64,000 nt of DNA from Tsukamurella conjunctivitidis (GTDB lineage: Bacteria > Actinomycetota > Actinomycetes > Mycobacteriales > Mycobacteriaceae): the NCBI RefSeq assembly GCF_007858475.1, contig NZ_VIGX01000001.1:248001-312000 (forward strand), written 5' to 3'. Shown here piece by piece: positions 1 through 7,777 of the stretch. Below the pieces are notes generated by a model. The model saw only the letters and a program-made list of their open reading frames with translations, ran no database searches and was not told the origin of the DNA. Numbering within the stretch: the first letter of the stretch is position 1; each line of letters opens with the position of its first letter. Position numbers and translations under genes: made by a program.

Positions 1-209
1 ACCGCGCCGATCAGGCGACCGTCGAGGCGCATGACGAAGGTCGCCCACTGCGAGGCCCACTGCAGGATGTCGTCGTGCGTCTCCGTCAGCGGCGGGATGG
101 CGAGGCTGTCGTTGGCGATCGCCTCCTCCACCCAGCAGCACCGCTGCAGGACGAGCAGTTCCGCCACGTCGCTCGGCATGAACGGGGTGATCTCGAGCCC
201 GTCGCTCAC
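1..209 (-). CDS. GNAT-type N-acetyltransferase, N-terminal fragment
   Basis: The first 69 codons of a gene that leaves the window on its 3' side. The GTG start (complement of 207-209) has an AAAGG ribosome binding site about ten bases upstream. The translation opens with MSDGLEITPFMPSDVAEL and continues with an LQRCCWVEEAI stretch and FVMRLDGRLIGAV, which resembles the beta-1/alpha-1 and beta-2/beta-3 start of GNAT acetyltransferases. The acetyl-CoA binding loop lies outside the window, so the family call rests only on the N-terminus. It is transcribed in the same direction as, and 54 bases downstream of, the large adenylating enzyme gene. Confidence 0.6.
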   Translation of the reverse strand, partial: MSDGLEITPFMPSDVAELLVLQRCCWVEEAIANDSLAIPPLTETHDDILQWASQWATFVMRLDGRLIGA

Positions 210-263
210 GGGGGACCTTTCGTCGGAGGTGTCCGGTACCACCCTAGTGGCCGGACCGTCGGG

Positions 264-3200
264 CTAGTCGCGCTTGCGCTTGCCCTGGTTGAAGATCCAC
301 GGCGAGATCGGATTGCCCTGCCACTTGGTGTTCGCCGGGACCGAGTCGCCGCGCATGACGAGTGAGGCCGGCCCGACGGTGGCACCGTCGCCCACCGACG
401 ACGCGGGGAGCGCGACGCAGTGCGGGCCGAGTGTGGCGCCCTTGCCGAGGACCACGGTGTCCATCGCCATGATCCGGTCGTGGAACAGGTGCGTCTGCAC
501 GACGCAGCCGCGGGAGACGGTGGCGGCGTCGCCGAGGGTCACGAGGTCGGCCTCGGGCAGCCAGTACGTCTCGCACCAGACGCCCCGGCCGATCTTCGCA
601 CCGAGCATGCGCAGCCACAGGTTCAGGATCGGCGTGCCGGTGGCGGCGTGCGCGAACCACGGCGCGGCGACGCACTCGACGAAGGCGTCGGAGAGCTCGT
701 TGCGCCACACGAAGGAGGACCACAGCGGGTGCTCCTCGCGGCCGATCCGGCCGACCACCAGCCACTTCGCCGCGGCGGCGACACAGCACGCGATCGCGCC
801 GGCGACGAGCAGCGTCACGCCCGAGAGCAGCGCCGCGAGCCACCAGCCGACGTTGATCGCGAAGTAGTTCAGCGCGACCAGTGTCGCCAGGCCCAGGCCG
901 AAGCTGACGAAGACCGCGAGCAGGCGCGCCGTCTCGACGGAGCCGCGCGCCATGCGCAGGCCGAGCGACGGGTTGTAGGTGAACGTCGAATCGGTGTTGC
1001 CGGCGGTGCGGCGCAGCCGGACCGGGGGAGAGCCGAGCCAGGAGCTGCCGCTCTTCGCCTTCGACGGGGTGGCGCTCAGCACGGCCACCAGGCCGTCCTT
1101 GGGCACCCGTCGTCCCGGCCCCGTCATCCCGGAGTTGCCGAGGAAGGCGCGCTTGCCGATCTTGGCCTCGTCGATGCGCATCCAGCCGCCGCCGAGCTCG
1201 TAGCTGCCGACCATCGTGTCGTCGGCGAGGAAGGAGCCGTCGCCGATCGTGGTGAACTTGGGAATCACCATCGCGGTGGAGATCTCGGCGTCCTTGCCCA
1301 CCGTGGTGCCCAGCATGCGGAACCAGATCGGCGTCAGCAGCGAGGCGTACAGCGGGAACAGGAAGGTGCGGGCGGCGTCCATGAGCCGCTCGGTGGCCCA
1401 CACCTGCCAGCCGACGCGGCTGCGGACGGCGTGGTAACCGGGCTTGAGGCCGATCGCGAGCAACCGGACCGCGATGAGCGTGAGTAGCGCGTACACGGCG
1501 AGCGAGACGATCACGGCGATCGGCAGGATCGCCAGCGCGTGCAGCGCGGCCTCCTTGAGGTACGCGTCGTCGCGGACGAACCAGCCGATCAGCGCGAGGC
1601 CCGCGCCGATCGCGACCATGGGCAGGCCGGCCAGCAGGATCGAGCTGACGCCGTAGACGAACACCCAGTAGGGCTTGCGCGGCGGTCGATCGGCGGGCCA
1701 CGGGTGCTCGGCCTTGCCGATCTTCTCCGCGGGGGAGCCCGCCCAGTGCTGCTTCGCTTTGACCTTCCCGAAGACCGCGGAGCCGGGCCCGATCTCGGCG
1801 CGGCGGCCGATCTTCGCGCCGGGCAGCAGCGTCGAGCGCGCCCCGATCGACGCCTCCTCACCGATGCTGATCGCGCCGATGTGCAGTTCGTCGCCGTCCA
1901 AGTAGTGCCCGGCGAGGTCGACCTCGGGCTCGACCGACGCATGGTCGCCCAGTTCGAGCATGCCCGTGACCGGCGGCAGCGCGTGCAGGTCGACGCCCCG
2001 GCCGATGGTCGCGCCGAGGGCGCGGGCGTAGTAGATCATCCACGGTGCGCCGGAGAGGTTCTCGGCGCCGGACGCGGCGGTGAAGCGCTCCGCGACCCAC
2101 AGCCGCAGGTGCTCCGGTCCGCCGCGACGGTAGACGCCGGGCTTCAGTCCGCCCAGCAGCAGCCGGCACGCGATCACGGACAGCGCCATCCGGCCGATCG
2201 GCGTGATGAACACCAGGAACAGGACCAGAACCACCCACCAGCTCAGAGTGGGCAGCAGGACGGAGCCCGTCGCCCAGGCGAAGACGTTGTTGGCGATCGC
2301 CATCCAGGTCAGCCACTGGAGGCCCGTCAGCGTGGTGAGCGGGACCGACAGCAGGATCTGCGCGATCCCCGTCGAGCGCGGGGTGGGCCGGACCTCGCGC
2401 GGCTCGGCGACCTCCGCCGGCCGCAGCGAGTCGAGGTACGCGGCGAGCGAACCCAGCCGCGGGTGGTCGTAGAGGTCGGCGACCGTGACCGAGGGGTACT
2501 GCTCACGCAGCGCCGTGACCAGCTGCGCCGCGCTGAGCGAGCCGCCGCCCTCGGCGAAGAAGTCGGCGTCCTCGCTGGTGATCGAGGCACCGAGGATGCC
2601 GGACCAGCGCTCGGCGACCCACGCCGCGGTGCCGTCGAGATCGCCCGTGTCGGTGTCGTCGGAGCCCGGCAGGGGCCACGGCAGCGCATTGCGGTCCACC
2701 TTGCCCGAGGTCCGCGTGGGCAGCTCGTCCATGAGCGCGAGCCGGGGCACCAGCGCGGCCGGCAGTTCCTTGGCGAGCAACTCTCGGGCGGCCTTGAGGT
2801 CGAAGTCGGGGTCGGTCGACGCCAGGTAGCCGACCAGCATGGAGGTGCCCGCGGAGTTCTTCCGCACGGCGGCCGCGGCGCCCGATACCCCGGGGAGGTT
2901 CTGCAGGGCGTTGTCGACCTCGCCGAGCTCGATCCGTCGGCCGCCGACCTTCACCTGATCGTCGGCGCGGCCCTCGAAGAGCAGGCCCTCGGGCTCCAGG
3001 CGCACCAGGTCGCCGGACCGGTAGGCGCGCTCCCAGCCGAGGGTCTCCATCGGCGCGTACTTCTCGGCGTCCTTGGCCGGATCGAGGTAGCGGGCCAGGC
3101 CCACGCCGCCGATCACGAGTTCGCCGGACTGGCCCTCGGCCACGGGCAGCGACGTCGCGGGGTCCACGACCGCGAGATCCCAGCCCTCCAGCGGCAGGCC

Positions 3201-4172
3201 GATCCGGACGGGGCCCCGCCCGTCGAGGGGCGCGGCGCAGGCGACGACCGTCGCCTCGGTCGGGCCGTAGGTGTTCCACACCTCGCGGCCGTCGACGGCG
3301 AGCCGCTGCGCCAGCTCGGGCGGGCAGGCCTCGCCGCCGAAGATCAGCAGGCGGACGGCTTCGAGGGCCTCGGCGGGCCACATGGCGGCCAGCGTCGGCA
3401 CCGTCGACACCACGGAGATGTCGCGGGAGACGAGCCACGGGCCGAGGTCCATGCCGGACCGGACGAGGGAGCGCGGCGCGGGGACGAGGCACGCACCGTG
3501 GCGCCAGGCGAGCCACATCTCCTCGCAGGAGGCGTCGAAGGCGACGGACAGGCCGGCGAGCACTCGGTCGCCGGGGCGCAGCGGCTCGTCCTGCAGGAAC
3601 AGTCGCGCCTCCGCGTCGACGAAGGCGGCGGAGTTGCGGTTCGTGACGGCGACGCCCTTGGGCGTGCCGGTGGAACCGGAGGTGAAGATGATCCACGAGT
3701 CGTCGTAGGGCACGGGCAGGCGGTTCCCGGGCTCGACGGTGCCCGCCTCGATCGCTGCCGCGCGCTCCTTGGTCGACGGTGCGCGCCACAGCCCGTCGCC
3801 GGTGAAGATCGCGGCGGCGTGCGCCTCACCGAAGACGAGGTCGGCACGCTCCTGGGGATCGTCGGCGTCGACGGGGACGTACGCGGCACCCGCGGCGAGG
3901 GTCGACAGGATGGCCACGTAGAGGGAGCGGTGCCCCGACGGCATCCGAATGCCGACCCGGTCGCCGGCCTGTACGCCGCTGCGGCCGAGGAAGTCGGCGC
4001 CTTCGAGCACCTCCTCCCACAGCTCGGAGTAGGTCAGGACGACGTCACCGTCGTCGATGGCGGGGACCTCGGGGTAGGCATCGACGGTCGCCCGGAGGAT
4101 GTCGATCAGGGTCCGCGGCTCCGGAGCCGAGGCGGACAGCAGGTACTGCGGGGGGATCTCGTTCGGGACCAC
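264..4172 (-). CDS. Pls/PosA-family NRPS-like synthetase (A-T-membrane/beta-helix domains)
   Basis: A 1302-residue single-module enzyme predicted to activate an amino acid as its adenylate and load it on a built-in carrier. The adenylation domain (about 20-500) has FTSGSTGTPKG at 163-173, FDASCEEMW at 212-220, NTYGPTE at 300-306, YRSGDLV, GRADDQVKVGGRRIE and the catalytic Lys491 in TSGKVDRN. The carrier domain follows with GGGS, Ser545 being the phosphopantetheine site. From about residue 610 membrane segments alternate with three hexapeptide-repeat (left-handed beta-helix) blocks instead of condensation or thioesterase domains. This layout and length match epsilon-poly-lysine synthetase (Pls, about 1319 residues), known to string lysines together at the membrane. 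Acidic Glu217 in the predicted pocket would suit a cationic substrate (inference). GTG start with GGAGGAAG upstream. It could instead make another homopolymer or an aminoacylated product. Confidence 0.85.
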   Translation of the reverse strand: MVPNEIPPQYLLSASAPEPRTLIDILRATVDAYPEVPAIDDGDVVLTYSELWEEVLEGADFLGRSGVQAGDRVGIRMPSGHRSLYVAILSTLAAGAAYVPVDADDPQERADLVFGEAHAAAIFTGDGLWRAPSTKERAAAIEAGTVEPGNRLPVPYDDSWIIFTSGSTGTPKGVAVTNRNSAAFVDAEARLFLQDEPLRPGDRVLAGLSVAFDASCEEMWLAWRHGACLVPAPRSLVRSGMDLGPWLVSRDISVVSTVPTLAAMWPAEALEAVRLLIFGGEACPPELAQRLAVDGREVWNTYGPTEATVVACAAPLDGRGPVRIGLPLEGWDLAVVDPATSLPVAEGQSGELVIGGVGLARYLDPAKDAEKYAPMETLGWERAYRSGDLVRLEPEGLLFEGRADDQVKVGGRRIELGEVDNALQNLPGVSGAAAAVRKNSAGTSMLVGYLASTDPDFDLKAARELLAKELPAALVPRLALMDELPTRTSGKVDRNALPWPLPGSDDTDTGDLDGTAAWVAERWSGILGASITSEDADFFAEGGGSLSAAQLVTALREQYPSVTVADLYDHPRLGSLAAYLDSLRPAEVAEPREVRPTPRSTGIAQILLSVPLTTLTGLQWLTWMAIANNVFAWATGSVLLPTLSWWVVLVLFLVFITPIGRMALSVIACRLLLGGLKPGVYRRGGPEHLRLWVAERFTAASGAENLSGAPWMIYYARALGATIGRGVDLHALPPVTGMLELGDHASVEPEVDLAGHYLDGDELHIGAISIGEEASIGARSTLLPGAKIGRRAEIGPGSAVFGKVKAKQHWAGSPAEKIGKAEHPWPADRPPRKPYWVFVYGVSSILLAGLPMVAIGAGLALIGWFVRDDAYLKEAALHALAILPIAVIVSLAVYALLTLIAVRLLAIGLKPGYHAVRSRVGWQVWATERLMDAARTFLFPLYASLLTPIWFRMLGTTVGKDAEISTAMVIPKFTTIGDGSFLADDTMVGSYELGGGWMRIDEAKIGKRAFLGNSGMTGPGRRVPKDGLVAVLSATPSKAKSGSSWLGSPPVRLRRTAGNTDSTFTYNPSLGLRMARGSVETARLLAVFVSFGLGLATLVALNYFAINVGWWLAALLSGVTLLVAGAIACCVAAAAKWLVVGRIGREEHPLWSSFVWRNELSDAFVECVAAPWFAHAATGTPILNLWLRMLGAKIGRGVWCETYWLPEADLVTLGDAATVSRGCVVQTHLFHDRIMAMDTVVLGKGATLGPHCVALPASSVGDGATVGPASLVMRGDSVPANTKWQGNPISPWIFNQGKRKRD

Positions 4173-4294
4173 GGTGGCCGACTTCCTCCGGTTATGCAGA
4201 TGGGCACGACAGAGAACACAGAACTTCGCGTTGATTGTGTCAGGTCACAGGAATGCCGCAGCACGGGCTGGCGGCGCTAAGCTGGAAGCATAGA

Positions 4295-4308
4295 TTACTG
4301 GCCAGTAA
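4295..4308. promoter_or_regulatory. Perfect 14-bp palindrome, probable operator
   Basis: TTACTGGCCAGTAA is its own reverse complement. It lies in the divergent gap between the Pls-like gene and the alpha/beta hydrolase, directly before the hydrolase ribosome binding site, and a possible -10 box (TAGATT, 4291-4296) runs into it. Position and symmetry suggest a repressor site, for example for a TetR-type protein; the cognate regulator is unknown. Confidence 0.55.
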
Positions 4309-4323
4309 CAAGGAGTGCTCGAC

Positions 4324-5286
4324 ATGGCCGTCATCGCCCATCGTGGCCGCAGTGCGCGTGCCGTGATCGTGCAGTGGTTCGTTCGCATAGTCATGAAGAC
4401 GCTCTTCCGCGTCTTCCCGATGAGTGATCGGACGCTGCCGCTGCTGCGTGCCGCGGAGCCCTACCTGAGCCGGGTGCCGCAGTCCGTGCGTGGCGTCCGC
4501 ATCGAGAAGATCACGCTCGGCGGCGTGCCGACCGAGCGCATCGTTCCCGACGGTGACGCCGACCCGCACCCCCGGGCCGCCCTCGTCTACTACCACGGCG
4601 GTGCGTTCATCGGCTGCAACCTCGACACCCATCGCAGGATCGCTGTGCTGCTGGCCCGTGGCCTTCGCGTGCCGGTCTACAACGTCGAATACAGGCAGTA
4701 CCCCGACGGCGGCGTGGGCACGTCCGTCGCCGACGGTTTCGCGGCGTACCGCGAGCTGCTCGATTCGGGCGACTTCGACCGGATCCTGGTGGCGGGCGAC
4801 TCGGCGGGCGGCTTCGTGTGCGCCAAGGTGATCCAGTACGCCGCCGAGGCGGGAATCCAGGGACCGACGGCCTTCGCCGGCTTCTCCCCGTTCCTCGACA
4901 TCAGCGCCGGACTCGCGCGCACGTCGCGGCACGACGCGATGCTCCCGCTCGGCAAGATCCGCGGACTGCGCAAGGTGTTGGGCCGCGGGCCCGAGGCGCT
5001 GCGCGGCCCGGAGGACATGACCACCGACGAGACGGCGCGCTACTTCCCGCCGAGCATCCTGTTCGCCGCGAGTCGCGAGGCCCTGGAACTGGACTCGATG
5101 GAGCTGCACGCGTCGCTCGACCGGGCCGGGATCGAGAACGAGGTGCACATCTACGACGGTCAGGTGCACGCCTTCGTCGTCAGTGCCGGCCTGACCCCCG
5201 AGTCGTGGGCCGCGTACAAGACGGCCGTCGCCTTCCTCTCCGACCACCTCACGGAGGAGGAGGCGCCGAGCAGCGAAGCGGCCTGA
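4324..5286 (+). CDS. alpha/beta hydrolase (HSL/acetyl-hydrolase family esterase)
   Basis: A 320-residue esterase or lipase of the hormone-sensitive-lipase group. The oxyanion-hole HGG is at 91-93 (YYHGGAF), the nucleophile Ser160 sits in GDSAGG, and His282 in GQVHAF with Asp257 in ELDSME complete a likely triad. A hydrophobic N-terminal stretch (about 10-30) may attach it to the membrane. The ATG at 4324 is preceded by AAGGAG at 4310-4315 with eight bases between; the in-frame GTG at 4315 overlaps that ribosome binding site and is unlikely. The gene stands alone, ends 7 bases from the convergent ankyrin gene, and is preceded by a perfect palindrome. The natural ester substrate cannot be told from sequence. 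Confidence 0.85.
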   Translation: MAVIAHRGRSARAVIVQWFVRIVMKTLFRVFPMSDRTLPLLRAAEPYLSRVPQSVRGVRIEKITLGGVPTERIVPDGDADPHPRAALVYYHGGAFIGCNLDTHRRIAVLLARGLRVPVYNVEYRQYPDGGVGTSVADGFAAYRELLDSGDFDRILVAGDSAGGFVCAKVIQYAAEAGIQGPTAFAGFSPFLDISAGLARTSRHDAMLPLGKIRGLRKVLGRGPEALRGPEDMTTDETARYFPPSILFAASREALELDSMELHASLDRAGIENEVHIYDGQVHAFVVSAGLTPESWAAYKTAVAFLSDHLTEEEAPSSEAA

Positions 5287-5293
5287 TCGCCGG

Positions 5294-6040
5294 TCACCGG
5301 CGCTCGTCGATCGCGGCGACCACGGCGGTCTGGCCCCGGTTCACCGCGTGCTGACGGGCCGTGACGCCGTCGCGGTCCGCGAGGTCGGGCCGCGCTCCCG
5401 CGTCGAGGACGAGGCGGACCGTCTCGACGTGGTTCGCATCACCGTTGCCGAGGATCACGGCCTCCAGCAGGCAGGTCCAGCCCGAGTCGTTCACGTGGTC
5501 GACGGCGACGCCGGCCGCGATCAGCAGCTTCACGTTCTCCACGTGCCCGTGCTCGCACGCCGGGATCAGCGCCGTCCCGCGATAGCGGTTGAGGCTGCGC
5601 ACGTCGGCGCCGTGCCGCAGCGTCGAGGCGAGGATCTCGGTCATTCCCTCGGCGCCGGCGTACAGGTACGCGGAGTCCTGGATGTCGTCCTTCGCGTTCG
5701 GATCCGCGCCGGCGTCGAGCAGTGCCAGCGCGATCTGCGTGTGCCCGGACTTCGTCGCGGCCACCAGCGCGGTGCGGGCCCGCGTGATGCGGGCTTCGAG
5801 GTCCGCGCCGTCGGCGATCGCGGCACGGGTCGCCGCGAGGTCCCCGTCGGTGACGGCGCGCACCAGTGCCCGGGTCGCCTCCGGTGTCGGGGCGGGGCGC
5901 ACCGTCGACGAGGAGGCGCCTCCGCTCGACGGTGCGGCGCTCGACCGGACGATCTCCGGAGCCGACGGTGCGGCCGGCGGCTGCTCCGCCGCACACCCGG
6001 CGAGCAGGATCGCCGCGCCGACCGCGGCGAGGCGTCTCAC
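5294..6040 (-). CDS. Ankyrin-repeat lipoprotein
   Basis: A 248-residue secreted lipoprotein: the first 15 residues form a signal peptide ending in LLAGC, with Cys16 the lipidation site. A low-complexity Ala/Pro/Ser spacer is followed by five or so ankyrin repeats (for example GHTQIALALLDAGADPN and GHVENVKLLIAAGVAVD), a protein-binding scaffold here displayed outside the membrane. The GTG start overlaps the stop codon of the upstream deaminase as GTGA, so the two are translated together. Longer upstream in-frame starts exist, but they lie inside the deaminase gene and would bury the signal peptide. The binding partner is unknown. Confidence 0.85.
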   Translation of the reverse strand: MRRLAAVGAAILLAGCAAEQPPAAPSAPEIVRSSAAPSSGGASSSTVRPAPTPEATRALVRAVTDGDLAATRAAIADGADLEARITRARTALVAATKSGHTQIALALLDAGADPNAKDDIQDSAYLYAGAEGMTEILASTLRHGADVRSLNRYRGTALIPACEHGHVENVKLLIAAGVAVDHVNDSGWTCLLEAVILGNGDANHVETVRLVLDAGARPDLADRDGVTARQHAVNRGQTAVVAAIDERR

Positions 6041-6528
6041 GGGGCGACGCCGGCGGCGCGGGCGTGCAGTGCGCGCACCTCGTCGGCGAGCGACGGCTCG
6101 GGGCCGGAGACGGGCACCGTCGGCGCGACGGCGTGGATCGGCAGCGGCACGACGGGGCCTGGGGCGACGCCCCACTCGGTGTGCCAGGCGACCAGTTGTG
6201 CGGTGCTGCCCGCGTAGACGATCCGGCCCAGGCCGACCCAGGCGTGCGCGGCGCTGCACATCGCGCAGTGCTCGCCGGACGTGTACGTCACCGCGGCGGT
6301 GCGTTGCTCGGGCGTGAGGTGTCCCGCGGCCCAGCGGGCGATCTCGAACTCGGGATGCCGTGTCGCATCGCCACCGGCGACCCGGTTGCGGTCCTCGAAG
6401 ACGACCTCTCCGTCGTGGACGAGCAGGGAGCCGAAGGGCTCGTCTCCGTCGTCGAGGGCGGCGCGGGCCAGGTCGACGCAGCGACGCAGATGGGGCAGAT
6501 CGGCGGTGGTGGGCGGGGAGACGGTCAT
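6037..6528 (-). CDS. Nucleoside deaminase (CDA/tRNA-adenosine deaminase-like)
   Basis: A 163-residue cytoplasmic deaminase of the cytidine/deoxycytidylate deaminase superfamily. His58 and Glu60 (RHPEFE) and Cys88/Cys91 (SGEHCAMC) form the zinc site and proton shuttle; the usual PCxxC is EHCxxC here. Length and motifs fit the guanine deaminase / small-molecule nucleoside deaminase branch, but the base specificity is open. It is the first gene of a two-gene operon with the ankyrin lipoprotein (4-base overlap). Its ATG follows a -10-like box by six bases without a ribosome binding site, suggesting a leaderless transcript divergent from the MerR gene. Confidence 0.85.
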   Translation of the reverse strand: MTVSPPTTADLPHLRRCVDLARAALDDGDEPFGSLLVHDGEVVFEDRNRVAGGDATRHPEFEIARWAAGHLTPEQRTAAVTYTSGEHCAMCSAAHAWVGLGRIVYAGSTAQLVAWHTEWGVAPGPVVPLPIHAVAPTVPVSGPEPSLADEVRALHARAAGVAP

Positions 6529-6534
6529 CGCACG

Positions 6535-6540
6535 ACCGTA
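6535..6540 (-). promoter_or_regulatory. -10 box of leaderless deaminase transcript
   Basis: On the minus strand this reads TACGGT, six bases before the deaminase ATG. No purine-rich ribosome binding site lies between, so transcription probably begins at the start codon. Confidence 0.5.
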
Positions 6541-6556
6541 GCCCGCCGTGCCGGTC

Positions 6557-6588
6557 TTGACCCTCCCCTCGGGGGGAGACCCCATACT
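6557..6588 (+). promoter_or_regulatory. MerR-type promoter with long spacer and internal dyad
   Basis: TTGACC (6557-6562) and CATACT (6583-6588) are separated by 20 bp, longer than the usual 17. The spacer contains the inverted repeat CTCCCC / GGGGAG (6563-6568 and 6573-6578). This overlong spacer with a central dyad is the classic target of MerR-family activators, which twist the DNA to realign the boxes. The GTG of the merR gene begins six bases after the -10, so the gene probably controls itself and gives a leaderless mRNA. Confidence 0.75.
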
Positions 6589-6594
6589 CGATCC

Positions 6595-7419
6595 GTGACC
6601 ACGCCGGGCCTCATGTCGATCGGGATGTTCTCCCGCGCAACCCTGCTCTCCGTCAAGCAGCTGCGGCGGTACCACGAGCAGGGCGTCCTCGTGCCCGCCG
6701 CGATCGACCCCGCGACGGGTTACCGGCTCTACGACGCGGCCCAGGTGCACGATGCCGCGGTGCTGACCCGGCTACGGGACCTGGACCTGCCGCTGGTCTC
6801 GGTAGCGCGGGTGCTCGAGGCGCGTGATCCCGAGGTGACCCGGGAGATCCTCGCGGAGCACGAGGCCGTGCTGCGCGAGCGACGGGCCGGGCTGGAGTGT
6901 GCCATCGTCGCGCTGCAGGACACGACGGCTCCCGTCGCGAACACCCCGATCCATCTGCGCGAGTTCGATGCGATCGACGTGCTCGAGATCGCGTCGGACG
7001 TCGAGCACGACCGCCTCCCCGAATTCCTCAATGCCGCGTACACCGAGCTCGAGGAGTGCGCCGCGGCCGCGGGCCTGACGGTGACGGGTCCCTCGCTCGC
7101 CGAATATCCGTCACAGGTCGCCGAGGTCGAGCGGGTCGCCGCACTGATCCCCGTCTCCGGCCCCGGCACGGTGACGGGGCGCGTGCGCAACAGGCGGCTG
7201 GACCGCGCACGGTGCGCCGTCGCCGTGCACCACGGCTCGTACGAGCGGTTCGACGAGACCTACGGGCAGCTCGGCGCGTGGGTCGCGCGGAACGCCACCG
7301 ATGCGCGCGGGTCGATCATCGAGCGCTACCTCGTGGACCCCTGCGCGGCCGCGACCCCCGCGGACCTGCGCACCGAGATCTGGTGGCCCGTCGAGGCCGC
7401 CCCGACGAAGGAGAACTGA
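6595..7419 (+). CDS. MerR-family regulator with GyrI-like effector domain
   Basis: A 274-residue BmrR-type regulator. The N-terminal winged helix-turn-helix (about 6-75) has the family pattern FSRATLLSVKQLRRYHEQGVL followed by GYRLYD; a coiled-coil dimer helix (about 80-120) leads to a C-terminal GyrI-like small-molecule binding domain ending EIWWPVE. Such proteins activate promoters on binding hydrophobic drugs or metabolites. The GTG at 6595 is chosen because it begins just downstream of the MerR-type promoter; an internal ATG at 6613 is possible but would trim a few residues only. The VOC gene follows after one base, with its own GAAGGAG, so they form an operon. Confidence 0.88.
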   Translation: MTTPGLMSIGMFSRATLLSVKQLRRYHEQGVLVPAAIDPATGYRLYDAAQVHDAAVLTRLRDLDLPLVSVARVLEARDPEVTREILAEHEAVLRERRAGLECAIVALQDTTAPVANTPIHLREFDAIDVLEIASDVEHDRLPEFLNAAYTELEECAAAAGLTVTGPSLAEYPSQVAEVERVAALIPVSGPGTVTGRVRNRRLDRARCAVAVHHGSYERFDETYGQLGAWVARNATDARGSIIERYLVDPCAAATPADLRTEIWWPVEAAPTKEN

Positions 7420-7420
7420 C

Positions 7421-7774
7421 ATGACCCTCACGCTGCAGATGATCAACCTGGACTGCGCCGATGTCGCCGGCCAGGCCGAGTTCTGGTCGCGAGCGCTCGG
7501 CGTACCCGTCGACGAGAACGACGGCAACGCCTTCATGCGCACCGTCGGGTATCAGAACCCCGCGCTGCCTCGAATGATGTTCCTCGCCGTGCCCGAGGGT
7601 AAGACGGTGAAGAACCGGATGCACCTGGACCTGCACGCCGACGACCGCGTGGCGGAGGTCGCCCGCCTCGTCGGGCTCGGCGCCACGACGGTGCGCGAGC
7701 ACGACGAGTGGGGCGTCCAGTGGACGGTGCTGCAGGACCCCGAGGGCAACGAGTTCTGCGTCGCCCAGGGCTGA
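7421..7774 (+). CDS. VOC-family (glyoxalase/bleomycin-resistance fold) protein
   Basis: A 117-residue protein of the vicinal oxygen chelate fold: paired beta-alpha-beta-beta-beta units with ADVAGQAEFWSRALG at the start, a central HLDLHADD and a terminal DPEGNEFCV. The conserved H, H/Q and E positions of the metal site can be matched (HLDLH, VQWTV, NEFC). Members bind or modify small molecules, from glyoxalases to antibiotic-binding proteins. It is cotranscribed with a GyrI-domain MerR regulator, so a role in detoxifying the compound sensed by that regulator is likely (inference). It ends three bases before the convergent ABC exporter gene. Confidence 0.85.
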   Translation: MTLTLQMINLDCADVAGQAEFWSRALGVPVDENDGNAFMRTVGYQNPALPRMMFLAVPEGKTVKNRMHLDLHADDRVAEVARLVGLGATTVREHDEWGVQWTVLQDPEGNEFCVAQG

Positions 7775-7777
7775 CTC

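Noticed and set aside
1539-4280. 913-codon open frame on the plus strand opposite the Pls-like gene
   Set aside because: It is antisense to a gene with complete NRPS motifs, its translation is Arg/Gly/Ala-rich without any domain, and such frames are expected in very GC-rich DNA.
4315-4323. GTG 4315 as start of the alpha/beta hydrolase
   Set aside because: It overlaps the AAGGAG that is well placed for ATG 4324.
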